DNA from: Megachile rotundata
Taxonomy: Eukaryota; Arthropoda; Insecta; Hymenoptera; Megachilidae
Reading direction: 5' to 3'
Assembly: GCF_050947335.1 (NCBI RefSeq)
Contig: NC_134984.1
Span: forward strand, 8,971,926-9,035,925
Length of the DNA stretch: 64,000 nucleotides
Made by a program: the position numbers and the translations under genes
The notes under the pieces: model-generated
What the model was told of the DNA's origin: nothing
Seen by the model: the letters and a program-made list of their open reading frames with translations, nothing else
The model's database searches: none
Part shown: positions 51,803-63,712 of the stretch, piece after piece
How positions within the stretch are numbered: the first letter of the stretch is position 1
How the letters are laid out: every line of letters begins with the position of its first letter

Positions 51803-52302
51803 AGGTGAAGTGGGGTAAGTGCAGCCTGGTTTTTGTAAAGTTGATATTTAAACGCAAGTATTTTAAGTCTGCTATGTAAATACTTAACACTGTCGATATC
51901 GAACGCTTTGCACAAATTACTACTATTTAATTAATATTAACTAGGACCTTACTTTTCCTCGTACATTTTGATTTTGATAGGAAATTGTTTAAAATGTCAA
52001 CTACTCTGCACTTTCCCCGAAAATGGGGTAAGAGCGTAACTTGAAGTTAAATACTTTGAAACTTTATTTCATGTGCAATGAGGCAAGAGCAGAATTATTA
52101 ACAAATCTGCTATAAAATGCTTTTTACTGCATTATGCAAGTACTCTGTACTGCAAGCAAGTACTCTTAGCTGAAATATAAAAGGGGATATAGTGAAACAA
52201 AACAAGGAAACAAACATACTAAATGGAGGAATTTCGCTCACATTGTAATAAAAATAGTCTGTACACGCACTGCCCCGTTTACGAACTTACTCCACTTCAC
52301 TT
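51803..52302 (-). mobile_element. ~500-bp TA-flanked MITE, copy 4
   Basis: Reverse orientation. TIRs begin AGGTGAAGTGGGGTAAGT and AAGTGAAGTGGAGTAAGT, with TA at 51801-51802 and 52303-52304. Confidence 0.93.
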
Positions 52303-52304
52303 TA

Positions 52305-53150
52305 ATTAAATATTTACAGGCGTTTAAAAACTTCTTTAGTTAGCTATTTGTTATGAAAATTTTTTACAAATTTGCATAAATAACTGTTGATCAGAAAAGT
52401 TTGTATTTTTAAATGAGAATTCTAAATTTATAAAATCGGTAGTGTTTACAGTATTTATTATATTTGTTGTTATGAAACTATTTTTGTGAATACTCTTTTT
52501 TATTATGAACTCCGAGTTTGATAAAACTTCGTATGTTTATTAAGCAGGCAAAAATGACACGTTCTTTTTTACCGGCTGAGACGCGATTTTAAGGGTTGAA
52601 ACGACCCTTTAAAGCTTGTGCTATCTCGAAAACCATACGAAAGCCATACGACTATATTAAAACTTTTAATAGTTCAGTTGTATGGTTTTTAATGTATAAC
52701 AACAGGATGTTAACAAATCAAGTAAAATGCAACTTATTTGTAACAATATTTTCACACCCTTATTTTACAATTTATTCAAATTTGCATAATGACAAAAAGT
52801 CGAGGAAATTTTATTCCAATTTGAAATTATTTATTTTATTATTTCACCGGGAACTACAAAATATTTACAACCATTAGATGTACGGATATATTGGATAATA
52901 AATTTACATTATCTAATATCGCAAGATACAAACAATTTATCTATTAGTGCTTATCAATGTTTTAAAATTTATTGAAACAAAACCTTAAATAGCTTGCAGC
53001 AATAAAAAGAGAACGTGCCCCACATCCAAATTAATCGGCTTATAAATTGCTTGGTGTTTGAAAATCCACAGTTAATCCGTCAGTGACCACACCATGCACT
53101 TAAAATAATGGCGTGGTATAGAATTTGGGCAGCGAAGATTAGTCCTTAAT
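52305..53150. other. AT-rich DNA, no gene seen
   Basis: The word TACCGGCTGAGACGCG (52570-52585) echoes TACCGGCTGAGTCGCG in the TTAA MITE at 43382 and may be a fragment of a related element. Confidence 0.35.
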
Positions 53151-53800
53151 AGCGAGGTGTAAAACATTGAGGACCATCTGTAATTTCTCACTTCCAAAAT
53201 TTGAAATATCTTTATTTGGAAAGATAAAAATTTCAAATATTTATTTTTCGAAATTATATAAATTTTTTCATTCATAAATATTTTAATTCACAGATTTATT
53301 TATAGATTCGAATCTTTAAAAATATAAATTTTTATACTTCTACATTAAAATATTTTTAATTTTATAATTTGAAAATAGAAATGTTTACTTGGAAGTTGTA
53401 TTTGATTATTCGAAAATTTATAAATTTATAAGTGGAAAAATTGGTTCCCTGAAACCATGGAATTTTTATATTTTTAAATTTTCAGTTACAAATTTGTAAA
53501 CTTTTACATTTGTATGTTAAGAAATTTAGAAAGTTTTAAATCTGAATGTTGGAAATTTTGAAATTTCTAAGTTTTATAATTAAAAACTGGAAAATTAGAA
53601 AATTAGAAAGTCAGAGAATCAGTGAACTAGTGAATTAGAAAATTAAAAAATGAAAAATTGGAAAATGGGAAAATTGGAAAATTAGAAAATTAGAAAATTA
53701 GAAAATTAGAAAATTAGAAAATTACAAAAATACAAAATTACAAAATTAACAAATTACCAAATTACAATATGTAAAGATTTGAAAGCTTGAAACTTCTATA
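53151..53800. repeat. Degenerate AAATTAGAAAATT minisatellite
   Basis: The cleanest part, near 53650-53740, is GAAAATTA in near-perfect tandem (10-bp words AAAATTAGAA); the rest is loosely related AAATTT words. Confidence 0.75.
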
Positions 53801-56800
53801 TTCCTAAATTAATAACTTCAAAACATGCAAACTTTTAAAAGCATTTTTTGAAATAATTGTAGCAGTTATGCCATAAATCTAGTTGGAATAGTAGTTATGG
53901 TTCAGACTCCTAATTGTTACATGTTACTGTTCTTGTTATTGTTAAATTAAAATATATATTGTTGTTATCTGTTAACCTGTGTCAAATTTACGTAAATCAC
54001 CTCACGTTATCCCAAAATAACACTTAACAATTAAAGATAACATTTACCACGAATAATTTAATTAAATAATTGATTGGAGGAATACTACGTATTTCCCGAT
54101 TATTTTATACTATTGGTCTGTTCCATAACAGTAATGTACTCTGCGATCAAAATATTTGACAACCTGCGTAGTACATCATACAACGTTAGATACAATCGCA
54201 ATTTTGGAACAACTGTTCCCAGATCGATTAATTTCCGCAAGCGGTAATATGAACCACGCAAACCGGTAAGGACTTTAGATTTAACCTAGGGATTGTAACC
54301 CTAATCCGAATGGGATACAGTTCTGCAATATGCCAGGTAACATGTTTAACTCGGTTGTCGATGTTCTCTAACGTTATGGGTAACCATGTTATCCCATTAC
54401 TTCGCGGGTTAAAGCTGTGCCTGAAAATTACTACTATTTGAAGCATAAGTAATTTGACTTAAATAAAAAAGAATGTTGTTATTATTCATTTTTTGGAAAA
54501 ATAAATGTGCATTTTTTAGTTGTTACTTAAGTAGAGTGGTAGTTAACTAATTAGTTAACTAGTTAGCAGTGTTTTGTCAGTAGTGTAGTGCAGTTAGTGG
54601 CAATTAGTTAGTAGTGTTAGTTAGTAGTTCAATTAATGTTTTTTTAAGTATTAAGTATTTTTCATGTTTTTAAAATTAAGAGGTCTGTACAAACGATACA
54701 ATTTATTAGCTACTAACATACTACTACTATACATCACATATGTGACATAATTTTATAGCCATGAAAGTGAACGTTTCGTGGTCCTATTTAGATGATCAGG
54801 GACTGTATAAAAATAACCTCATCTTTCACTGTATAATCTGGTCCACATTATCGAACACAGTGTACAACGAATTTGTACGAAGTAAAAACTCGATATTTAC
54901 AATCAACGCAACTCGTATCTTTCTCATTCGAATTAAGCTCGCAATTGTAACTTCGATTGGCCCCAATTTAAACGTCCTGGGCGTCAATTTTCGGTAACAA
55001 TTTACACAGAGATAGAGAACTTGACAAACTATCAGAGAAATCGTGATCACACCCGAAGGCTTAAGGTCACCAGCGAACGAACAAGGAAATTCGATTTGAG
55101 ATTCGTCGAGGAAGCTCTCGAGCCAACGACAGATTAAATTTGACCCATCCTCTCGAGATCGAGATTTCTAGCCGACGATCGTGCTCCACCACGTGTCCCC
55201 GATCGACCATCATTCTCTGCCTTCTTGCACTTTAAGTTTTCTCGAGTGCAACTGCATTTCTGGTCATTAAGCGACCGCGTCGTTAGGCGTGCTGCCAGAA
55301 CTCGAATAGCTGGAAATACACGCTGGGTCAGCTTCATCTTTGTGTGCCTACGAGATCCGGGGATTCTGGGGGAAGAAATCGATCTACTAACAGTATTTTG
55401 CTCTTCTGACGTTTTTCTGATTTAACCTTCTTCTATCTTAATGATTTTGGTGAAAAAACAAGGACTGGTCAGATGTGCTCTTTATTTGTTACAATTTTTT
55501 AACTGGGGATGCGTTCGAATAGAGTCTTTGAATTCTTGTAAAAGAATTTTGAATTTGTGTGACTTTTCTTGAAACTGTATGAAACAGGATTGGAGATGGG
55601 TTCAAACACGAATTTTTAAAACAAATTTAAAATTACAGAAATCTCCAAATGCCAAACTTGTAAACGAAAGAACCCAACAATTGTAAAAATCTCCAAATTC
55701 CGAACTCGTAAACCTACAAATCTACAAATTCCCAAATTTACAAATCCAGAAATTATTACTTTCTGAAATTATCAAATTTCCAAATATATAAAATCAATCT
55801 TCAACCTCGTGGTTTTAATTTTAAATAAGTGTTAATTATCACGAGTTAGGACAACAAAATCGAAGCAGTTTTAAGAAATAATATACTGTTGCATTAATGA
55901 AACGACAAAGAACTTACTAACAGAAGAATACGGAACATGTTAATGGTGTTTGAGGTAAGATTGAATAGATCATGGCTAAATTCTCTTGTTTAATTCAGGG
56001 TTGCGCGACGAAAATTCATTTACAAGAGTTAGCGCATGGTAATGGCGTGGGTCGCAGCTCTTAGCAGTGACTGCTTAAACATTTACAGTATTGCAGTTCA
56101 AATATATGGTACATTTACAGTGTGTATTAAGTTTTAGTGGTTTTGCGGCCGAAGCGATTAAATAAACGTCTTCTCGCATAATCCTCTGAGTGCTCGTAAA
56201 CTATTAGTCCTTCATTTTCTAAAAGGATTCGTACATTAATGTATTTTGTAACATAAAATACATTTCATATTTTAGAACACAAAACACATTAATAATGTTT
56301 GCTAGAATTCTCCATTTTCTCTTCGTTCCTCATGTGAATGGTATATTCTTACTCGACTATTCAAGCTGTAATCACTTTTGACTGATTTTAATTCTTTACT
56401 AGTTCACTTTATCGCCGAATTTTTATAGACTCCTCCAATGTTTAAACTACACAATTTCCTCCATGTTATCCATCAAAAGTAACCGGCAAACGCATTAATC
56501 AGCAAACGTTCTGAAACTGACAATTCTATGCTTCTCTCGTCGCATCCTGTTCTCATTTCCTTGAACGTTTTAATCAACAAAGGAAACATGTCATCGTCAG
56601 AATTCTTGCTCAAGAAATGTCATCATTTCTCGACGAGGCAACTGCAGATAGAAACAATGTCAGTCCGCGTATCTCGGGAGAAAATCCTAATTTTATTTTC
56701 GTGTATGTCTCAGCGGTTAATCGACTAAGCACTTAAGATAATTGCAATGTTTTTTATATTTGTGCAATGTAAAATTGCCATTTTCGTTTTTTCAATTCGA

Positions 56801-57633
56801 TGCGATCTTTTTTATATTTTTTAACTGTATTTGATACTGTAGTCCTTTACGTTACTAATAACTGTGCTATTCCTCGACAAGTTTCTTTTTCTCTTTTTCT
56901 TTTTAAATTACAAGTCGTATCTTAAAGACACTGGTACTCTTTTATTGCATATCGAATTTTAGGTGCTTTTTAGGTATTTCTCGACAAGTTTTATCTTTTT
57001 CTCTTTTTCTTTTTAAATTACAAGTCGTATCTTATCAACTGGTACTCTTTCATTGCACATTGAATTTTAGTTGTTTACGCCACGAAATTTAATCTTGTAC
57101 TGAAGTAGAATTAAATTCCAGACGTTGGAATACAAAACAAACCTATCCTGCAATTCAAATGACAGTATTGTTAGCTTGTGGAACACGTAACAACGTCTGA
57201 GTATTAACGTGAACATGCAACAATATTTTGCTTAAACAGATTTGTTTAACTAAATATGAAAATAAAAAGAAGCTGATGTATTTCTAATCTCCAATGAATT
57301 GTAAGGTTGGCTGTACTGAGTGTATGAATAAGACAAGACTGTGAACTCGTCGATATATCCTGTAGATTTGACATAAATGTATTATGAGTGACGAATAGAA
57401 AAAGATTAACATAAGACGTTATTTTTTTACTGTCTTAATATCACAAAATATGAATGATTCATCTTCCTGTAAAGTAAATAATATAATGCAAACATGTATG
57501 TAATTATTTAAGGTTCGCTCATAATTTCATAAAATTTGCAGAAATTAAAATATTTAAAACATATTTCCTTCTAGCTATTATTAATTAAGTAGTTGAATTA
57601 TTTACTCGTTTTCTTATATCATTTTACATTACT
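53801..57633. other. No gene recognised
   Basis: 54530-54620 carries TTAGTTAGTAGTGTTAG-type short repeats. 55080-55400 is richer in G+C, with frames on both strands that match no family I know. 55610-55800 is an AAATCTCCAAATTCC degenerate repeat. 56880-57060 contains a pair of direct repeats (TTTCTTTTTCTCTTTTTC followed by AAATTACAAGTCGTATCTTA). No splice-supported gene is visible. Confidence 0.4.
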
Positions 57634-58215
57634 TTAACACTTTGAGTGTCAAATAACCGACACATAGGTGATGCTTAAATTGTCACACGAATCTGTCACG
57701 TATATTATTAAGAATTTGTTCGTCTAGTTGTAAATACTCATATTATCCATTTGAAACTGTGAATAATGAATATAACAATATTGTGGAAATGTTCGATAAG
57801 ATTTGTTAGAAACAAGATGACTACCCAATATTGCTTCAGTATGAGAATCAATATGTTAACGTCTTAGGCACGACGCGCCACTATAGTGGCTTACTCTACT
57901 GGCTCACTCATAAAGCCGTTTTCTAAATATACTGGTGGATTCGGACTGTAGAGATACCCTGCGTAACTAAGGACCTAGGCAAATTTTATATTCATCTGTT
58001 TATCAGAAACATGTTTTTTAGATTATAACATAAAGTTGGTTTTGCTCTATAATATATTATTAACTTTTCAGGCTCGACGCGCCACTATAGTGGCTTTGCG
58101 GATACCATCTCTCTGTACGACGGTCCACTATAGTGGCTTCGCAAATGTCATCGTAGATCACATAGCGCCATAGTGGATCATTCTACTGCCTCACTCGCTC
58201 ACCGTTCCAATTGAG
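57634..58215. mobile_element. Cluster of TTAA-type MITE ends with CCACTATAGTGG palindromes
   Basis: TTAA sites at 57634, 57856 and 58060. The first starts CACTTTGAGTGTC, a typical piggyBac-type end. The second and third start related sequences leading to CGACGCGCCACTATAGTGGC. The perfect palindrome GCCACTATAGTGGC is at 57877-57890 and 58081-58094, a 12-bp core is at 58125-58136, and a reduced form (CCATAGTGG) is near 58168. Element borders are not resolved. Confidence 0.65.
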
Positions 58216-59469
58216 TGATCGTTTTCATATGTTTTGATTCGCACATTTTGCCTTCACCACGTTTTGTAAGAGTATTAACAAATCCCACAAAAGTACATTA
58301 CATGTAAATAAAAAGTACCAAGTAGTTTAGGCACCATGAGAGCACCTCTTTGCACTAATACACGATATTGGAAACATTTGGAAATTACATACTTTGTGAA
58401 TTTTCTAAAAAAGTAAATTATCAAAGTTAAAGCATATTATATCTTTGGGAAAAATTATAATTTAATCATTAAAAACTTCATTCCAATGCACTCGCGTAGG
58501 GAACAGCATTGTCACACTTTGTAGTATTATTTACGAGTAATTCGTTTCGAACTCTATCGTACAGAAAAGCAACGCCGCGTAAAGTTCCGGCAGTGTCCAA
58601 GGGGATTGAATGAATATTTGCATAGTGCTTCGATATTTTAGATCAATTAAATTTAAACATTGTGTTTGAATTGAAAAGCTGTCTTGTCTTGTTTAATTTT
58701 GCAATTAATAAAATTCATTAAAACATAAAGGCTATGATTTACTATTTACTATTAGCTATTACTATTTACTATTAATTTAATGTTTACTATTAGCTCTTCT
58801 TACGTAAAACAAAGGCAATAAAATTAGTATTAGTATGAGTGAAGCTAATACATGTTGACTAGTTTAAATATTCAAAATATTTAAATATTCAATATTTTAT
58901 TATTAACAAAATTCCCCACCAACTGTTAATTATCGGTATTCGTTTCAGCACCAGGACATATACCGTGCCGTAAACGATAAGGATTAAAATAGAAGATTTA
59001 GCGAATCACTAAGTTTTCATTCTCATTCAATTTGAGGCACAATATCCTGACCAACCTTGACCGAAAGAGCCGATCGCGGCTTATTCCTGCTGGATCTCCG
59101 ATATTTTAATCCAAGCAATTTCCTTGGCTTCATTTCGCTGAAATTATTTTTCCAAGTGCCGTGACGAGGAGAGCTTCAAAAGTAAGAAACCTCTCGAGAA
59201 CGCTTCCGCGTTCAATGCGGTTAAATAGTTGGATTTGAACCCTTGGGAATCAGCACTGTTATTCGTTCAATGTGATGGTTTCCTGTGGTGTAGATACTTC
59301 CTTTAATTTAACCAGTGAAATAGCCTGTGTTTGTGCATGAATAATTAATTGTAATTAAATATCTGCTACTTTGTCTGCCAACTGTTCTTGATTCTGTAGT
59401 GATGAGCAATTTCCTTGTGAGGGCGCTCGATACACGAACATATATGTGGCGTGCATTTATAAATACTGA
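58216..59469. other. No gene recognised
   Basis: 58740-58800 has short TTTACTATTA repeats. 58920-59230 is more complex, non-repetitive sequence with no readable domain. Confidence 0.35.
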
Positions 59470-60110
59470 GAGGAAAGCTACTTTCTGAATTTAAACATTT
59501 GAAATCTTTAAACTTGCAAATTTCTTAAATCGTTAATTTGCATATTTCAAAGTTTTAGGTTTGAAAGTTTTTGAGATTCTACAAATTTGTTAATTCTTAA
59601 GGTTCCAGTTTCCAAATTTTCAAGTAATTCGTCTTCTAAATTCTGAAATCATCAAATTTCTAAACCACGAAGTTCATCAACTTCTGAATTCCTAAATTTC
59701 CAAGCAATTAATTCTCGAAATTCTAAAAACTTGAAGTTATTAACCTTCTAAATTCTGAAATCATCAAATTTCTAAATCATCAAGTTTTCAAACTTCCAAA
59801 TTCCAAAATTTCCGAGTCTCCAACTCTCAAAATTCTCAAACCTCCAAATTGTTAATCTTCTAAATTCTCAAATCATCAAAAAATTCTTAAACTTCTAAGT
59901 ACCTAAATATCTAAATTCCTAATTCTATAAATTAAAAAATATTGAAGTATTCAAATTACTAAGTAAACAAATTTCCAAGATTTCAAATCTCCAAATATCC
60001 TATATGCCTAAGTTCCAGATACTCAAATTGTCAAATTTTTAATTTCCCAAATTTTCAAATTCCCAATCTCCCATATTTCTAAATTACCGAATTATCAAAT
60101 TTCTTATTAA
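59470..60110. repeat. Degenerate CTAAATTCTCAAAT minisatellite
   Basis: Loose 9-13-bp words (TTCTAAATTCTGAAATCATC, CAAATTTCTAAATC), with one ~110-bp direct duplication: TTCTGAAATCATCAAATTTC recurs at 59640 and 59754. Confidence 0.72.
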
Positions 60111-60438
60111 ATCATCAAACGACTCTATAGTAAACAATCAACCATTGTATAGCTTTTAAAATTCTAAAGGTAAATACCAAAATGCAAGTTAATTAACTTA
60201 ACTTAAAAAAATAAATCAAATTAACTGAAAAAAATAATTATTTCATTTATTTAACGAAAAATCAGCAATTTTACACATAGAACATTGATCAAACTTCTAA
60301 ACAAAGGTTTTCACTAAACTTAAAATTTAAATCGATACGATACAAACGTTATTTCATGGCACCTTCAAGCACGATATCGAGGCAAATTTTTTATAAATTC
60401 GAAAGCATTCTGACGTACTTGAACTGGAGTATCGCATT

Positions 60439-60663
60439 TTATTCTGATAAAATCTCTTCGCTTCGTGAAAACTCCTTTTCACATGTGCCTGGTATAAGCA
60501 GATAACTGAGTGCCAACGCTTTTAGCTTTGAAAATTGATGCATTTTTTCTACTCCATCTGATAGTACTTTTTGCAATTTAATAGCAGCTTCTTTAAACAC
60601 TTTCACAAAAAAATTGTAGGTACAAGCTGTCTCGTTTAAATTGAATATATAAGTTATTTTCAT
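60439..60663 (-). other. Unrecognised 74-codon open frame
   Basis: The frame begins MKITYIFNLNET and includes VFKEAAIKLQKVLSDG, KMHQFSKLKALALSYL and CEKEFSRSEEIL. The composition is more protein-like than the surrounding chance frames (amphipathic helices, few repeats), but I know no family for it. It could be a degraded transposase or host exon; no convincing splice partner is seen. Confidence 0.2.
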
Positions 60664-60879
60664 TGCTATTAAGAGCGGAGGAAGATGGTAGCTGATGTGA
60701 TTTGGAGAGATACATTTAGGGGAGGGGTCCTTAGACGATTATTTTTTCTTTTTAAATAATATATTTTTACGGGCTCCATCTTTTAATTAAATATTTCTGA
60801 ATTAGAAAACGGACGTTTAGATATTTGTTTACCTGAATTTAGAAAGTGGGAAATTATGAAGTTTAAAATATAGCAACTT

Positions 60880-61545
60880 AGAGATTTGGAGATTTGGGGA
60901 TTTGGAGATTTGGAGATTTGGAGATTTGGAGATTAGAAGATTTGGAGATTTGCGGATTTGGGGATTTGGAGATTTGGAGATTTGGAGATTTGGAGATTTG
61001 CGGATTTGGGGATTTGGAGATTTGGAGATTTGGAGATTTGGAGATTTGGAGATTTGGAGATTTGGAGATTTGGAGATTTGGAGATTTGGAGATTTGGAGA
61101 TTTGGAGATTTGGAGATTTGGAGATTTGGAAATTAGGAGATTTGGAGATTTAGAAATTAGGAGATTTGGAGATTTGAAGATTTGAACATTTGGAGATTTG
61201 AAGATTTGGAGACTTGGAGATTTGAAGATTTGGAGATTTGGAGATTAGAAGATTTGGAGATTTGCGGATTTGGGGATTTGGAGATTTGGAGATTTGGAGA
61301 TTTGGAGATTTGCGGATTTGGGGATTTGGAGATTTGGAGATTTGGAGATTTGGAGATTTGGAGATTTGGAGATTTGGAGATTTGGAGATTTGGAGATTTG
61401 GAAATTTGGAGATTTGGAGATTTGGAAATTAGGAGATTTGGAGATTTAGAAATTAGGAGATTTGGAGATTTGAAGATTTGAACATTTGGAGATTTGAAGA
61501 TTTGGAGACTTGGAGATTTGAAGATTTGGAGATTTGGAGATTTGG
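60880..61545. repeat. 9-bp satellite (GGAGATTTG)n with a higher-order duplication
   Basis: A nearly pure 9-bp tandem array. Variant units (GATTAGAAG, TGCGGATTTGGGGATTTG, TTGAACATT) recur in the same order about 0.3 kb apart, so a block starting near 60931 was duplicated to 61243. The WRFGDLEI-repeat frames are translations of the array. Confidence 0.95.
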
Positions 61546-61700
61546 AAATTCAGAAATTTAAAAATTCTGAAATTGTAAAATTTAAAAATTTGAAATTCTG
61601 AAATTCTGAAATTCTGAAATTCTGAAATTCTGAAATTCTGAAATTTTGAAATTCTGAAATTCTGAAATTCCGAAATTATGAAATTTATTAATTTAATGAT
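61546..61700. repeat. Short-period GAAATTCT tandem tract
   Basis: The 8-bp word GAAATTCT in tandem, about nine units, directly after the 9-bp satellite. Confidence 0.85.
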
Positions 61701-62700
61701 TGTGAAATTTTACAATTCAGTAATTTAGAACATCTAATATTCTGAAACTTCAAACTCGTAATATTTAAAAATTCTGATATTCTACAATTTTTAAATTTAA
61801 AAGTTGTCATTATTATACCTAGAAAATCACTTAACAATGCCTGCATGCGTAATTTAAAAATCCGCATTCTTTCGCAAGTATCTCAAGCCACATATCGCTC
61901 GAAAAAATCGCGTGGATCTTGAAATTTATCTGCAACAACCTTCATAAACAGCATTTTAATTCTATATATTACAGTCAGAAATTTATGATCAAGTTGATAC
62001 AAGTGCCACTGGAAACGTTGTTTAAACGTCGATATCGCATTTCAGCATCGCGTTTTCCGCTCGCTCGATTCGCTTTGTTCGCGGAAAATGCAGCAACGCG
62101 TGTTTTCCCACGTGTTATTAATTCGGTTGATGCGTCAGTCCAGCCGGCGAAACCGAAACTTCACCGTTCGGATCTCGCTGGAAATTGCGGAAAGTTACAT
62201 GGAACGGAAGTCGGTCGAAAGTTGCGGGCAAACTGGAAGTTACAAGCTCGATTAATTTTATTTCTTTTCTGGCAGGATTCGTACGAGCCAGTTTCTCACC
62301 GTTAAGATTTTTATTAAAACCGACCGCGATATATTGGACGGCCTTGTCAATGGTTTGCCGATTCGTTTTCCTCGCCTTTCGAAATTTTGCTTCTCCGAGA
62401 GATTATTGGTTATCGAGATTGAACTGCTTTTATGGCTCGGACGTGACCGATCCTATATTTTTCGATGGTTCCAGTTTTATGCCTTCATTACACTCTTTCT
62501 CGGTAGAAATTTCTTCAAATTCTTTTACGGTAAAGGCAGATGTTTATTACAGATAAAATTTTTGAAGTGTTCGTAAAACAGATGTGTGCACTTCTCGAAT
62601 AATACGGTTCTTAGTGTAACTGCTGATATGGAACGGCAGATGACATAAACCGCGAGAAGTAAGCTGAATACTATTATCCAACAACATATTCAGCAAAACA
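61701..62700. other. G+C-richer island without a recognised gene
   Basis: 62000-62500 is clearly less AT-rich and contains overlapping plus-strand frames (61919-62305 and 62185-62556). Neither matches a family I know, and neither has a convincing start or splice site. Confidence 0.35.
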
Positions 62701-62704
62701 CATA

Positions 62705-63204
62705 AGGTGAAATGGGGTAAGTGCAGCCTGGTTTTTGTAAAGTTGGTATTTAAACCTAAGTATTTTCAGTCTGCTATGTAAATATTTAACGCTGTCGATA
62801 TCGAACGCTTTGCACAATTACTACTATTTAATTAATATTAACTAGAACCTTAATTTTCCTTGTACATTTTGATTTTGATAGGAAATTGTTTAAAACGTCA
62901 ACTACTCTGCACTTTCCCCGAAAATGGGGTAAGAGCGTAACTTGAAGTTAAATACTTTGAGACTTTATTTCATGTGCAATGAGACAAGAGCGTAATTATT
63001 AACAAATCTACATTACAATGCTTTTTACTGCATTATGCAAGTACTCTATACTGCAAACAAGTACTCTCAGCTGAAATATAAATGGGGATATAGTGAAACA
63101 AAACAAGGAAACAAACATACTAAATGGAGAAATTTCGCTTATATTGTAATAAAAATTGTCTGTATATGCACTTGCCCCGTTTACGAACTTACTCCACTTC
63201 ACCT
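62705..63204 (-). mobile_element. ~500-bp TA-flanked MITE, copy 5
   Basis: Reverse orientation. TIRs begin AGGTGAAATGGGGTAAGT and AGGTGAAGTGGAGTAAGT, with TA at 62703-62704 and 63205-63206. Confidence 0.93.
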
Positions 63205-63230
63205 TAAGAATATGTTGAACTGGAAATAGT

Positions 63231-63712
63231 TGATATTTATATATACATGAGTCGTTTATTTTACAAAGAAATGAAGATGATGATAACAATAGATGATATT
63301 TAATTATCTGTAAGTAATCTATAGCCAGAATAGTTCAAATTCAAGCTTAAAATTGATATAATACAAGAGCTACTTTATAGTAGTTTCATGTCATCAAATT
63401 ATTTTTAGATGTTCTGAAATCATTTTTGTTATAAGTGACAATTAGCTATTTTTTATTTACAATGTTATTGTTGGTATTTATTTATAAATGAGTCGTTTAT
63501 TTTACAAAGAAATGAAGGTAATGATAATAATAGATTATATTTAATATGAGATTACCTGTAAGTAATCTATAGCCAGAACAGTTCAAATTCAAGCTTAAAA
63601 TTGATATAATACAAGAGCTACTTTATAGTAGTTTCATGTCATCAAATTATTTTTAGATGTTCTGAAATCATTTTTGTTATAAATGTCAATTAATTAGTTT
63701 TTAATTCAAAAT
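63231..63712. repeat. Tandem duplication of a ~241-bp unit
   Basis: Two adjacent near-identical units, both containing TGAGTCGTTTATTTTACAAA (63248 and 63489), GTAAGTAATCTATAGCCAGA and CAAGAGCTACTTTATAGTAG. The duplication starts about 25 bp after MITE copy 5. Confidence 0.9.

Noticed and set aside
59228..59250. Possible tRNA B box on the minus strand (GGTTCAAATCC)
   Set aside because: No A box at the right distance and no acceptor stem pairing.
60894..61481. WRFGDLEI-repeat open frames, up to 99 codons
   Set aside because: Produced by a 9-bp satellite whose unit is a multiple of three; present in several frames at once.
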